Below, piece by piece: positions 1-6,367 of a stretch of 12,374 bases of DNA. A program made the position numbers and the translations under genes. The number at the start of each line of letters is the position of its first letter. Positions within the stretch are counted from its first letter, which is position 1. The notes below the pieces were generated by a model. That model did not search any database, was not told where the DNA came from, and worked only from the letters and a program-made list of their open reading frames with translations. Origin of the DNA: an uncultured Collinsella sp. (GTDB lineage: Bacteria; Actinomycetota; Coriobacteriia; Coriobacteriales; Coriobacteriaceae); contig CABQNA010000025.1 of NCBI GenBank assembly GCA_902465425.1, positions 1 through 12,374 on the forward strand. The letters run 5' to 3'.

Positions 1-2
1 TG

Positions 3-557
3 GGCTTAGCCCTTATGCTCGGCCGCACCAGCGGCATCAAGCCGCTGCAGCTGGTCTGCCGCGTGCTCACCGATTTCTTCCGCGGTGTGCCGAGCCTGCT
101 GTTCATCTACTTCTTCTTTTTGGTGCTGCCCCAGTACAAGATCGCGCTGCCGTCGTTTTGGATGCTCACGCTTCCCGTCGCGCTTGCTGCAGCCGGTGTA
201 CTTGCCGAGATCTTCCGCGCCGGCGTCAACGCCGTGCCGCGCGGTCAGGTCGAGGCAGCCCAGGCACTCGGTCTCTCCAAAGCTAAAATCACCTTTAAAA
301 TCGTGTTGCCGCAGGCTATTCGGTTTATCATTCCGTCCTTGATTTCGCAGCTCGTGGTCGTAGTCAAAGACACCACCGTTGCCTACGTGGTGAGCTACCC
401 CGACCTCATGCAAAACGCCCGCGTGCTCATTACCAACTACGACGCCCTCGTGTCGGTCTACCTGGTTATCGCGGTCATCTACATCCTCATCAACGTCGCG
501 ATCAACAAGGCCGCTGTCTATGTTTCGCACAAGACCGGCGCGACCATCATCCGCTAA
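3..557 (+). CDS. Polar amino-acid ABC transporter permease (HisM/GlnP type), 5' end cut by window
   Basis: Inner-membrane permease subunit of a polar amino-acid importer. The reading frame is open from base 3, so the true start lies upstream and only about the last 185 residues are present. The coupling (EAA) loop that docks on the ATPase is clear: a stretch beginning GVNAVPRGQVEAAQALGLS and continuing to IVLPQA matches the EAA---G---------I-LP consensus. Before it lie hydrophobic segments (FIYFFFLVLPQ, LPVALAAAGVLAEIF); after it come PSLISQLVVVVKDTTVAYVV and VYLVIAVIYILINVAI. The KDT-(S/T)-x-A-Y type motif after the EAA loop is typical of the HisM/GlnP family. The ATPase gene follows 36 bases downstream. 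The substrate cannot be read from the sequence; the PuuD-like neighbour suggests glutamate, glutamine or a related compound, as inference. Confidence 0.93.
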   Translation, partial: GLALMLGRTSGIKPLQLVCRVLTDFFRGVPSLLFIYFFFLVLPQYKIALPSFWMLTLPVALAAAGVLAEIFRAGVNAVPRGQVEAAQALGLSKAKITFKIVLPQAIRFIIPSLISQLVVVVKDTTVAYVVSYPDLMQNARVLITNYDALVSVYLVIAVIYILINVAINKAAVYVSHKTGATIIR

Positions 558-593
558 CGCTTTACCATTTCGAGTCATAAGGAGCCGAGCACC

Positions 594-1358
594 ATGGCAC
601 AGAGCACCTCTTCCACCGGCAATCAGCCGCTGATCGAGCTCAGACACGTCGATAAGCACTATGGCGATCTGCACGTCCTCAACGACATCAATCTCTCGGT
701 CGACCGCGGCGAGGTCGTCGTTGTGATCGGTCCCTCGGGCTCAGGCAAGTCGACCATGTGCCGCACCATCAACCGCCTGGAAACCATCGATTCGGGCGAG
801 ATCCTCATCGAGGGCGAGCCCCTGCCGCAAGAAGGCAAGGATCTTGCCCGCATGCGCGCCGAGCTGGGCATGGTGTTTCAGCAGTTCAACCTGTTCGCAC
901 ATATGACCGTACTGCAGAACGTCATGCTGGGACCGGTCGATGTGCTGGGTGTCTCCAAGGACGAGGCCCGCGAGCGCGCCATGGACCTGCTGGGCCGCGT
1001 GGGCGTTGCCGAGCAGGCCGATAAGGTGCCCGCACAGCTCTCGGGCGGCCAGCAGCAGCGCGTAGCCATCGCCCGCTCGCTTGCCATGCAACCCAAGGCC
1101 ATGCTTTTTGACGAGCCCACGAGCGCCCTTGACCCTGAGATGATCAACGAGGTGCTCGAGGTCATGGTCCGTCTGGCACAGCAGGGCATGACGATGATCG
1201 TCATCACGCACGAGATGAACTTTGCCCGCCGCGTGGCCGACCGCGTCGTGTTCATGGCCGACGGCCAGATCGTGGAAACCGGCACGCCCGACGAGTTCTT
1301 CGACCACCCCCAGACCAAGCGCGCCCAGGACTTCCTCAACTCCATCAAGGGTCACTAG
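594..1358 (+). CDS. glnQ: Polar amino-acid ABC transporter ATP-binding protein (GlnQ/HisP type)
   Basis: Cytoplasmic ATPase that powers the importer whose permease is just upstream. All motifs are intact: Walker A GPSGSGKST (residues 46-54), Q-loop VFQQFNLF (Q96/Q97), signature LSGGQ (149-153), Walker B MLFDE (170-174), D-loop SALD (177-180) and switch histidine H206 in VITHEM. The length of 254 residues is usual for the family, whose members have the GlnQ pattern of two glutamines at the Q-loop and the TSALDPE run after Walker B. An AAGGAG at 579-584 sits nine bases before the ATG and fixes the start. The symbol is by family resemblance; GlnQ, ArtP and HisP-like ATPases cannot be separated without the binding protein, which is not in the window. 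Confidence 0.95.
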   Translation: MAQSTSSTGNQPLIELRHVDKHYGDLHVLNDINLSVDRGEVVVVIGPSGSGKSTMCRTINRLETIDSGEILIEGEPLPQEGKDLARMRAELGMVFQQFNLFAHMTVLQNVMLGPVDVLGVSKDEARERAMDLLGRVGVAEQADKVPAQLSGGQQQRVAIARSLAMQPKAMLFDEPTSALDPEMINEVLEVMVRLAQQGMTMIVITHEMNFARRVADRVVFMADGQIVETGTPDEFFDHPQTKRAQDFLNSIKGH

Positions 1359-1409
1359 CCAGACCGCCCACCCGCCCGCCATGCCCATCCAAACTCGAAA
1401 GTTACACCT

Positions 1410-2219
1410 ATGATCGGAACTCGTACTTCATCGTCCTACACCCCGCACGTCGACGTCGCCCCCGCCGACCGCCCACTCATCCTCGTCGCGCCGCGCTGGG
1501 AAGAGGCGAAGCCGTTTTTGAGCGAAACGCTCTCCCCCAACGAGGAGATCGCAAGTGTCTTTGTCGATGCCATCCTTGCCGCCGGCGGTCTGCCGCTGCA
1601 GATGTCCATCACCGAGGACATTGAGGTTATCCGTCATTACGTCGATATCGCCGACGGCATCGCCATTCCCGGCGGCCCGGACGTCAACCCCAAGCGCTGG
1701 GGCGATGATCGACCCTACGACCCCACCCTCTGCTGCGAGATTCGCGATAGCTTTGAGTTTAAGCTGGTCGGCGAGGTGCTCCGTGCCAAAAAGCCGCTCT
1801 TTACCACCTGCCGCGGCACGCAGTTGCTCAATGTCGCCACTGGCGGCACCCTGTGCATGGACGTACCGAGCCTGGGCGCTCGCGAGGGGCGCACGCAGTG
1901 GCGCCATACCCACGTGCTCAACGACCCTGTACATCCCGTCGAGGTCGTGCCGGGCTCGCTTCTGGAGCGCGCGGTTGGCGGGCACAGACTTATCCAGACC
2001 AACTCCGCACACCACTGCTGCGTCGACCGTCTGGGTAAGAGCACGCGCTTGGTCGCCAAGGCAACCGACGGCGTTCCCGAGTGCATCGAAGTCGAAGGCC
2101 AGCCGTTCTGCCTGGGCGTGCAATGGCACCCTGAGTACACGTGGAAGACGCTCGAGACCGACTTTAACCTGTGGAAGTCGTTTGTCGAGGCAGCGGCCAA
2201 GGTAAAGCAGGCCCGCTAG
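1410..2219 (+). CDS. Gamma-glutamyl-GABA hydrolase-like class I glutamine amidotransferase (PuuD/peptidase C26)
   Basis: Cytoplasmic hydrolase of the peptidase C26/PuuD family, whose known members cleave gamma-glutamyl bonds (gamma-glutamyl-GABA in putrescine breakdown). The triad is visible: nucleophile C134 in FTTCRGTQLLN, H240 and E242 in QWHPEY. The oxyanion strand GIAIPGGPDVNP (83-94) is also typical, as is the GGTL after the nucleophile elbow. The length (269 residues) matches the family. The start is boxed in: the frame is closed by the stop at 1356-1358 and the only start codon before the conserved PLILVAPRW is the ATG at 1410, although no good ribosome site precedes it. This suggests translation coupled to the ATPase gene 51 bases upstream. 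The position directly after an amino-acid importer suggests that it processes the imported gamma-glutamyl compound; the exact substrate is unknown. No other putrescine-pathway gene is present. Confidence 0.88.
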   Translation: MIGTRTSSSYTPHVDVAPADRPLILVAPRWEEAKPFLSETLSPNEEIASVFVDAILAAGGLPLQMSITEDIEVIRHYVDIADGIAIPGGPDVNPKRWGDDRPYDPTLCCEIRDSFEFKLVGEVLRAKKPLFTTCRGTQLLNVATGGTLCMDVPSLGAREGRTQWRHTHVLNDPVHPVEVVPGSLLERAVGGHRLIQTNSAHHCCVDRLGKSTRLVAKATDGVPECIEVEGQPFCLGVQWHPEYTWKTLETDFNLWKSFVEAAAKVKQAR

Positions 2220-2253
2220 CTCGCGAACCGCACAAGTTAAAGCCTCCTAAGCC

Positions 2254-2290
2254 AGGAGGGGCGGACACCAGCACGGTGCCCGCCCCTCCT
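2254..2290. terminator. Hairpin between convergent genes, probable terminator
   Basis: Perfect 11-bp arms, AGGAGGGGCGG (2254-2264) and CCGCCCCTCCT (2280-2290), followed inward by one mismatch and four more pairs (CACC/GGTG) around a five-base loop. It lies 34 bases after the PuuD-like stop and 39 bases past the end of the oppositely oriented permease, so it can serve both. The U-rich tail is weak on both sides (GTATTTGG on plus, a CTTT on minus). Confidence 0.75.
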
Positions 2291-2329
2291 GTATTTGGTA
2301 TGCTCGGTATGATTATTCCTCACAAACAA

Positions 2330-3148
2330 TCAAAGAAATCTCGACCGCAATCGGTCGACGGTAAAGCAGATGGCAAAAATGCTTGCTACGTTTATTAGGC
2401 AGTCAATTAGAATCGAAATGCATTGACTATTCCCCAACGGGGTCACGCCGCAAATCCACATGAGCATCGAGGACGGAAGCGGAAGCATGGAATTGGCCCC
2501 GATCTGTATGTAGATCGCTACAACGTTGACAAGCAGCAGCATGCCAATCGGACCGAAGCCGGACCCAAAATAGGAAACAGCAATCACGCAAGAGACCACA
2601 TATACAAGGCAGACGACACTCGCCAGAAGAAGTCGATCGCAAAATATATTCAGGTTGAAATACTGTTGAGCATCCAAAACGATTGCACAGTTAAGGCAGT
2701 ACAAAACGACACTCGACAGGATAAACGCGCCCAAAAGGGCAAAAGAAGACAGCACCACTCGCGCAACGATAGCGCACACACGTTTCCCTCCCCGAGCCTC
2801 CGACAACCCCCACGGTTCCTCAATAAAGCCCGAACTGACAAAGCGCGGCACAATGCAAGCCGCGATGAACGGAAAGAACAATGCATGAGCCAACGGGGCT
2901 ACGTTGAACAGTAGACCGCGAAAAACCTCTGCATTACCAAATAGAAGGACATCCTCTGCCGATAGCCGAAGCGTCGGGTCTGGGAAAAAGCCCAAGAAAC
3001 TGTTCTCACGGAGGCTACAGAACCACATCGGGAAAGAATTAAGCTGCAATACCACCATGCACGCATAAATTACCAGGATTAAGGCGTACGTCCATTTGCT
3101 CACATGCTTCAATTCTGAATGAAGAAATCTTCTAGTCTGACGCGCCAT
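2330..3148 (-). CDS. ABC-2-like exporter permease, second subunit
   Basis: Integral membrane protein of 272 residues with about six hydrophobic helices (roughly 21-38, 80-102, 128-152, 172-193, 199-217, 243-264) and no enzymatic motif. It is the last gene of an ATPase-permease-permease operon, so it is read as half of a heterodimeric export channel. The cytoplasmic stretch around residues 113-146 (GLSEARG, R123, SSFALLGA) lines up with HRISSARG...SSALIIGA in the upstream permease, showing the two subunits are related. An in-frame GTG at 3166 would add six residues, but the ATG at 3148 has a G-rich GGGGGTG a few bases upstream and is preferred; with it the gene overlaps the previous one by 17 bases. 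Composition is AT-richer than the flanking plus-strand genes. The cargo is unknown; lantibiotic-immunity-like (LanEG) function is one possibility. Confidence 0.8.
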   Translation of the reverse strand: MARQTRRFLHSELKHVSKWTYALILVIYACMVVLQLNSFPMWFCSLRENSFLGFFPDPTLRLSAEDVLLFGNAEVFRGLLFNVAPLAHALFFPFIAACIVPRFVSSGFIEEPWGLSEARGGKRVCAIVARVVLSSFALLGAFILSSVVLYCLNCAIVLDAQQYFNLNIFCDRLLLASVVCLVYVVSCVIAVSYFGSGFGPIGMLLLVNVVAIYIQIGANSMLPLPSSMLMWICGVTPLGNSQCISILIDCLINVASIFAICFTVDRLRSRFL

Positions 3149-3956
3149 TGAGTACACCCCCAGCACGAAAGCTCACGAGAGCGTAAATCAATACCGATAG
3201 ACAGCTGGCTGCCGCGCCATATCCCAGAAGCGTCAGCTGCCCCATATCGCTATACCCAAGGGCACATCCGACTCCAAGGTACGGCCCCGGAAGAAAGAAG
3301 ATCCATCGCAAGGACGGTATGGGCGTCTGAAGGTAAGTTCCGTAGAGCGTCAAGCTCATGACAAATCCGATTATTACAACAGCCCCGCTCAATACGGCGC
3401 TGCCTGTAATCCGATAGATGGTCGTCGTCTCCAACGCAACCGATATCACCAATACGGCGTTGACTATCATTGCAGGCAAAAATACAGTTAGTATGTTGTG
3501 CGAGTAGTTATGCCCTCCACGTATTATGGCTATTGCAAAAAGAAGAAGGCAAAGCGCGCTATACGCTGCGCCAATTATTAAAGCAGACGAAAATGCATGG
3601 GCTAGAGCCCCATAAAAGCGGTTGAGACCTCTTGCCGAAGAAATTCGGTGCCCCTCTTTATAGCCATGCTCCTGTAAAAGCACCAAACAAACGATGAGTG
3701 GAACGAACAGGGATGTACCGGCAAAAGCGCTGCGCGCAAGGGACTCATCAGGCGCAGAAGGATCGATTGCATTCCAGAGGAAACCAATATCCTCCCCACA
3801 AACGCCATAGCCAAAGGCTAGCAACGTTGTTCCGTTTTTTAGAAAGATGCCGAAGAGAAGGCCGAACGTCAGCATAAGCGCAAGACCAAACTGCGCCGGA
3901 AACATCCTGTGTAAACGCATCATGTCCGCCTTTATGGGATGAATCGCCCGCTTCAT
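3132..3956 (-). CDS. ABC-2-like exporter permease, first subunit
   Basis: Integral membrane protein of 274 residues with six likely helices (about 20-40, 76-95, 119-145, 155-176, 184-206, 244-263) and a positively charged N-terminus (MKRAIHPIKADMMRLHR), expected to lie in the cytoplasm. The short loop 97-116 (HGYKEGHRISSARGLNRFYG) resembles the conserved cytoplasmic loop of ABC-2 and LanE/LanG permeases, where the element E/S-x-ARG-x-x-R precedes the third helix. Its start ATG overlaps the stop of the ATPase gene by four bases (ATGA, 3953-3956), a classic sign of translational coupling, and it overlaps the next permease at its own end. No substrate can be assigned. Function as the partner of the neighbouring ATPase and permease is secure by context, not by a specific motif. 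Confidence 0.82.
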   Translation of the reverse strand: MKRAIHPIKADMMRLHRMFPAQFGLALMLTFGLLFGIFLKNGTTLLAFGYGVCGEDIGFLWNAIDPSAPDESLARSAFAGTSLFVPLIVCLVLLQEHGYKEGHRISSARGLNRFYGALAHAFSSALIIGAAYSALCLLLFAIAIIRGGHNYSHNILTVFLPAMIVNAVLVISVALETTTIYRITGSAVLSGAVVIIGFVMSLTLYGTYLQTPIPSLRWIFFLPGPYLGVGCALGYSDMGQLTLLGYGAAASCLSVLIYALVSFRAGGVLNGASD

Positions 3957-4714
3957 AGCGAGACCGCCTTCATCAAGCGCCTGTAATATTCTTTTAGGGA
4001 CGGCGCCTCGTCCCTTATGACATCCATCGATTCCTTTTTCAGCAGTTTACCGTCATGAATAAACAGGCAACTTGTTGCAACCGATGCCAGCTCATCCAAA
4101 TCATGACTAGAGATGAGCATGGTCTTACCCTGCTCTCGATTCAATCGGCCGATAAGGGTCCATATACTCTCGATGCCCAGCGGGTCCAATCCATTTGCTG
4201 GCTCATCGAAAACTAGCAAGTCAGTGTCACCCAACAAAGCCGTAGCTATATCCAGCCGCCGTTTCATTCCCAGAGAAAAACTGCTTACGCTCTTTTTTTC
4301 ATCGACGTCCAGCCCGACTAGGCTCAAAACGCGAGGAATCTCACGATTCTCATCAAGCCCCCATTCCGCACATCGGATTTGAAGATTCTCAACCGCGTTG
4401 AGAGATTGGTATGTTCCGCTGGAATCTGGCACATAGCCGACACGCGTCCGCATCAGACCAAGCTCTTTTTTTGATTTGCCTCCAAAGAGCTCCACGCTCC
4501 CCGACGACGGCTCGCAGAGGCCCAGCACTATTTTAATAAGCGTGCTTTTACCCGCCCCGTTTGCACCAACAAGGGCAAGGAGCTCAGACTGATGCACCTC
4601 GAAGGAAACGTCATGCAAAACGCGCCGTTTCCCGTAGCGCTTTGACACCTTTGATAACTTTATCGCTGATGCGTTCATTGGCCTCCCGTCCTGCTCGATA
4701 GAAAAAACGCTCAT
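3953..4714 (-). CDS. ABC exporter ATP-binding protein (BcrA/LanF type)
   Basis: Cytoplasmic ATPase for the two permeases that follow. Motifs: Walker A GANGAGKST (50-58), signature region SFSLGMKRRL (145-154) in place of LSGGQ, Walker B LLVFDEP (166-172), D-loop NGLD (174-177), switch histidine H204 in LISSHDL. The LGM(K/R)RRL signature is the form seen in antibiotic and lantibiotic exporters such as BcrA and LanF. At the Q-loop position the sequence reads GYVPDSSGTYQSLNAVENL, with D97 where Q or, in LanF-type proteins, E is expected; this is unusual but conservative. The 4714 start is supported by an AAGGA about six bases upstream; an internal ATG at 4678 would trim twelve residues. First gene of the operon, behind the promoter at 4753-4781. 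A role in resistance, immunity or peptide export is inferred from family only. Confidence 0.9.
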   Translation of the reverse strand: MSVFSIEQDGRPMNASAIKLSKVSKRYGKRRVLHDVSFEVHQSELLALVGANGAGKSTLIKIVLGLCEPSSGSVELFGGKSKKELGLMRTRVGYVPDSSGTYQSLNAVENLQIRCAEWGLDENREIPRVLSLVGLDVDEKKSVSSFSLGMKRRLDIATALLGDTDLLVFDEPANGLDPLGIESIWTLIGRLNREQGKTMLISSHDLDELASVATSCLFIHDGKLLKKESMDVIRDEAPSLKEYYRRLMKAVSL

Positions 4715-4749
4715 ATCGTTCCTTCTATCCTTTATCGTTTCCCATGGTT

Positions 4750-4768
4750 GTTATTGTTTTTCGATAAC
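4750..4768. promoter_or_regulatory. Palindromic operator candidate in the exporter promoter
   Basis: A 19-bp imperfect palindrome, on the minus strand GTTATCG-AAAAA-CAATAAC, six of seven arm positions paired. It covers the -10 box and part of the spacer, where a bound repressor would block RNA polymerase. A near-identical core occurs at 5795-5813 upstream of the DUF2975 gene, so both operons may answer to one regulator. Confidence 0.5.
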
Positions 4769-4781
4769 TCATATTTGTCAA
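4753..4781 (-). promoter_or_regulatory. Sigma-70-type promoter of the ABC exporter operon
   Basis: On the minus strand a perfect -35 box TTGACA (4776-4781) is followed after 17 bases by AACAAT (4753-4758), four of six matches to TATAAT. This gives a leader of about 30 bases before the ATG at 4714. It lies downstream of the terminator at 4799-4819, so the exporter operon has its own transcription start. Confidence 0.7.
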
Positions 4782-4798
4782 GATAATCTGAAAGAAGA

Positions 4799-4819
4799 GA
4801 CCCGTGATAGACACGGGTC
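4799..4819 (-). terminator. Rho-independent terminator of the DUF2975/HTH operon
   Basis: Perfect 8-bp arms GACCCGTG (4799-4806) and CACGGGTC (4812-4819) with a five-base loop. Read on the minus strand it stands 39 bases after the HTH gene stop and is followed by the pyrimidine-rich TCTTCTTTC. Confidence 0.8.
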
Positions 4820-4858
4820 CCTTCACGCTGATACTTCGTTTTGGTTGTTCGCCTTAAG

Positions 4859-5188
4859 CTACTCGTCACTCAAATCGACAGCAAAGACTGATGTCGGAAG
4901 CGACGCCTCATTGCCTCCACCATTCCGCATCTGCCTCACGACATTTTTTGCGCGCTCGACAATAAGCTCCTCAAGCTCCTTCTCGCTCACGCGCCGAATA
5001 ATATCTCCCGGTTGACAATCAAGTTCATCGCAGATATCGAGAAGCGTCTTAAGACGAATAGCTTTAATTTTTCCGTTTCTTAGCTTTGAAATATTAGCCG
5101 GAGTATGCCCCGTCGCCCGAATCAGATCAGCGCTGGTCTTTCCGGTCTTAAGCAGCTGCGTCTCAAGCTCGATGATGAGATAGCTCAT
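4859..5188 (-). CDS. YozG-like Cro/C1-type HTH transcriptional regulator
   Basis: Small DNA-binding regulator of 109 residues. Residues 4-64 match the YozG-type Cro/C1 domain: helix-turn-helix around DLIRATGHTPANISKLRNGK (21-40), then KAIRLKTLLDICDELDCQPGDII (42-64), whose ending L-DCQPGDI is a hallmark of this family. The C-terminal part (65-109) is acidic then basic, low in recognisable motifs, and makes the protein longer than the usual 65-85-residue members. The start ATG follows an ideal AGGAGG that overlaps the stop of the preceding DUF2975 gene (8-base gap), so the two are co-translated. In Firmicutes, YozG-type regulators are commonly encoded next to DUF2975 proteins (for example yoaS/yozG in Bacillus), which supports both calls. 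It is the obvious candidate to bind the palindromes at 4750 and 5795, by inference. Confidence 0.9.
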   Translation of the reverse strand: MSYLIIELETQLLKTGKTSADLIRATGHTPANISKLRNGKIKAIRLKTLLDICDELDCQPGDIIRRVSEKELEELIVERAKNVVRQMRNGGGNEASLPTSVFAVDLSDE

Positions 5189-5196
5189 GTTTCCTC

Positions 5197-5757
5197 CTAC
5201 ACAAGCTCGTCAGACTGCTCCTGGAGCAGCGAGGCATAGCTCCAGATCACCGAGACAAACAAACAGACAGCCGCACCGATAAGCGACCCCGCGTCAAAGG
5301 CGACGCCCTGGCAAATCGCGATAACGAAGGAATGAGGCACGATACAAAGCTCCAGCCCACCAATGGTGAGATTGACCGATCCATAGGCACCAACAAGCGA
5401 AACCGCGGCGTTAACAGCAAAGGCAAGCGCGAGAACACGGATAAGCCGCACATGCGTCTTGGTAAAGGGCGAGACGCCTCGCGAGATGTTACGGCTGATC
5501 CCGCACAGAACGACAAGCGAAATACCCATAACAAGCGCCATGCACAGTCCGCTTGGGATAACGATGCACCCGCCATTGAGAAGCGTCACAACACCGAAAG
5601 AATCGACAGAAGCAACGTTTGCAACCGCATACCAGATCACGTAAACAACCAGCGCGGCAAAAGAGACGAGCATTCCCGCAAAAACGACCGCCATGCAAAA
5701 ACCAAGCTTCCTGATGTTTTCGCCCGCCTTGGCCATACGCTGAACGCTGTTGGACAT
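5197..5757 (-). CDS. DUF2975 family membrane protein (YoaS-like)
   Basis: Inner-membrane protein of 186 residues with four predicted helices (about 20-46, 66-88, 104-124, 154-178) and both ends in the cytoplasm. The family signature is seen in the loop ISRGVSPF (91-98), corresponding to the I-x-x-G-x-PF motif of DUF2975, and in the acidic tail YASLLQEQSDELV. The function of DUF2975 is unknown; members are typically paired with a small YozG-like regulator, as here. The frame stays open upstream to 5919, but the extra 54 residues run through the palindrome and hairpin region and are not membrane-protein-like; the ATG at 5757 has a GAGGGTG about six bases upstream and fits the family N-terminus. 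The gene product plausibly sequesters or signals to its regulator partner; that is speculation. Confidence 0.87.
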   Translation of the reverse strand: MSNSVQRMAKAGENIRKLGFCMAVVFAGMLVSFAALVVYVIWYAVANVASVDSFGVVTLLNGGCIVIPSGLCMALVMGISLVVLCGISRNISRGVSPFTKTHVRLIRVLALAFAVNAAVSLVGAYGSVNLTIGGLELCIVPHSFVIAICQGVAFDAGSLIGAAVCLFVSVIWSYASLLQEQSDELV

Positions 5758-5794
5758 ATACTCACCCTCATCGAATCTATCGTTATCGGAATAG

Positions 5795-5813
5795 TTTATC
5801 GAACAACGATATG
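5795..5813. promoter_or_regulatory. Palindromic operator candidate upstream of DUF2975/HTH operon
   Basis: TTTATCG-AACAA-CGATATG: the inner arms TATCG/CGATA are perfect around a five-base centre. The core TTATCGAAMAACRATA is shared with the palindrome in the exporter promoter. It lies 38 bases upstream of the start ATG, and additional TATCG half-sites follow at about 5778-5789. No convincing -35/-10 pair could be fixed around it. Confidence 0.5.
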
Positions 5814-5899
5814 GATTGCATGCGGAAAGCCCAGCCGGTGCGCATAGGCCATTTGCTAATCCGAAGGAGTGAGCGTGGATTTTCGGACACTTACCGAAC

Positions 5900-5963
5900 G
5901 AGAGTGGATAATCTCCCACTTTGAGGCCGCCACCGGGCCTAAAACGGGAGATTATCCACTCTC
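5900..5963. repeat. Long perfect hairpin (inverted repeat), 18-bp arms
   Basis: Arms GAGAGTGGATAATCTCCC (5900-5917) and its exact reverse complement (5946-5963) enclose 28 bases that can add three TTT/AAA pairs and five AGGCC/GGCCT pairs, leaving a seven-base loop (5929-5935). It stands 24 bases after the end of the Hpt gene on the minus strand and 142 bases before the DUF2975 start. No T-run follows on either strand, so it is not a standard terminator. A second hairpin of like size and loop layout is at 10251-10317. Confidence 0.9.
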
Positions 5964-5987
5964 ATAGTCATCAAGGCTCGCAGCCTC

Positions 5988-6343
5988 TTACTCAGCCGCC
6001 TCGCGCAGAGCCGACATCGTAGCCGCATATTGCTGCTGCAACGCATGCATTCCCTCGCGAGCGCCGTCAACGGCATCGGCACCACGCAGCGCTTCGGTTA
6101 CCACGACCGCCGGCTCGTACAGATTATCGAATCCCAGGTTCTGGCTCACGCCCTTGAGCGTGTGCGCTGCCATAAACGCACCTTCGGCGTCTCCCGCCGC
6201 CATGGCGGCCTCCAGCTTGTCATGCTCTCGTCATCCAAAAACTTGAGGGCAAAGCGGGCGAGCATTTCCTCGCCCATCAGCCGAGCACACGCGTCATCAT
6301 AATTGGCGCCGATCTTCTCATACGCCTCACGCATGGAAATCAT
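5988..6343 (-). pseudogene. Hpt (histidine phosphotransfer) domain protein interrupted by a frameshift
   Basis: Two overlapping frames together form one Hpt protein of about 118 residues. The first frame runs from the ATG at 6343 through FALKFLDDESMTS; the second continues as LEAAMAAGDAEGAF from base 6215 and carries the phospho-acceptor motif AAHTLKGVSQNLGF (acceptor His at 6162-6164, residue 61 of the joined protein) to the stop at 5988. The switch is one base back near 6215, equal to a one-base deletion; without it the first frame ends uselessly at 6146 and lacks the histidine. No slippery heptamer is evident there, so programmed frameshifting is unlikely. An AAAGGAG stands 10 bases before the 6343 ATG, and the gene begins 24 bases after the GGDEF/receiver/HD-GYP gene, so the pair is a phosphorelay operon. 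Recent inactivation or a sequencing error are both possible. Without the shift, the ATG at 6203 could yield a shortened 71-residue Hpt fragment. Confidence 0.85.
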
Positions 6344-6367
6344 GGATTAAAAACTCCTTTGGTCAAA

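Noticed and set aside
2423..2914. Plus-strand 163-codon frame opposite the second permease
   Set aside because: Highly polar, low-complexity antisense product; the minus strand shows a six-helix permease in an operon.
5758..5919. N-terminal 54-residue extension of the DUF2975 reading frame to 5919
   Set aside because: It covers the palindrome and the hairpin, has no membrane or family character, and the ATG at 5757 has a proper ribosome site.
5900..5963. Hairpin as an ordinary rho-independent terminator of the Hpt gene
   Set aside because: No T-run follows on the minus strand, and the stem is much longer than the terminators seen elsewhere in the window.
6212..6223. Programmed -1 frameshift in the Hpt gene
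   Set aside because: No X-XXY-YYZ slippery heptamer or following stimulatory stem was found at the switch, so mutation or sequencing error is preferred.
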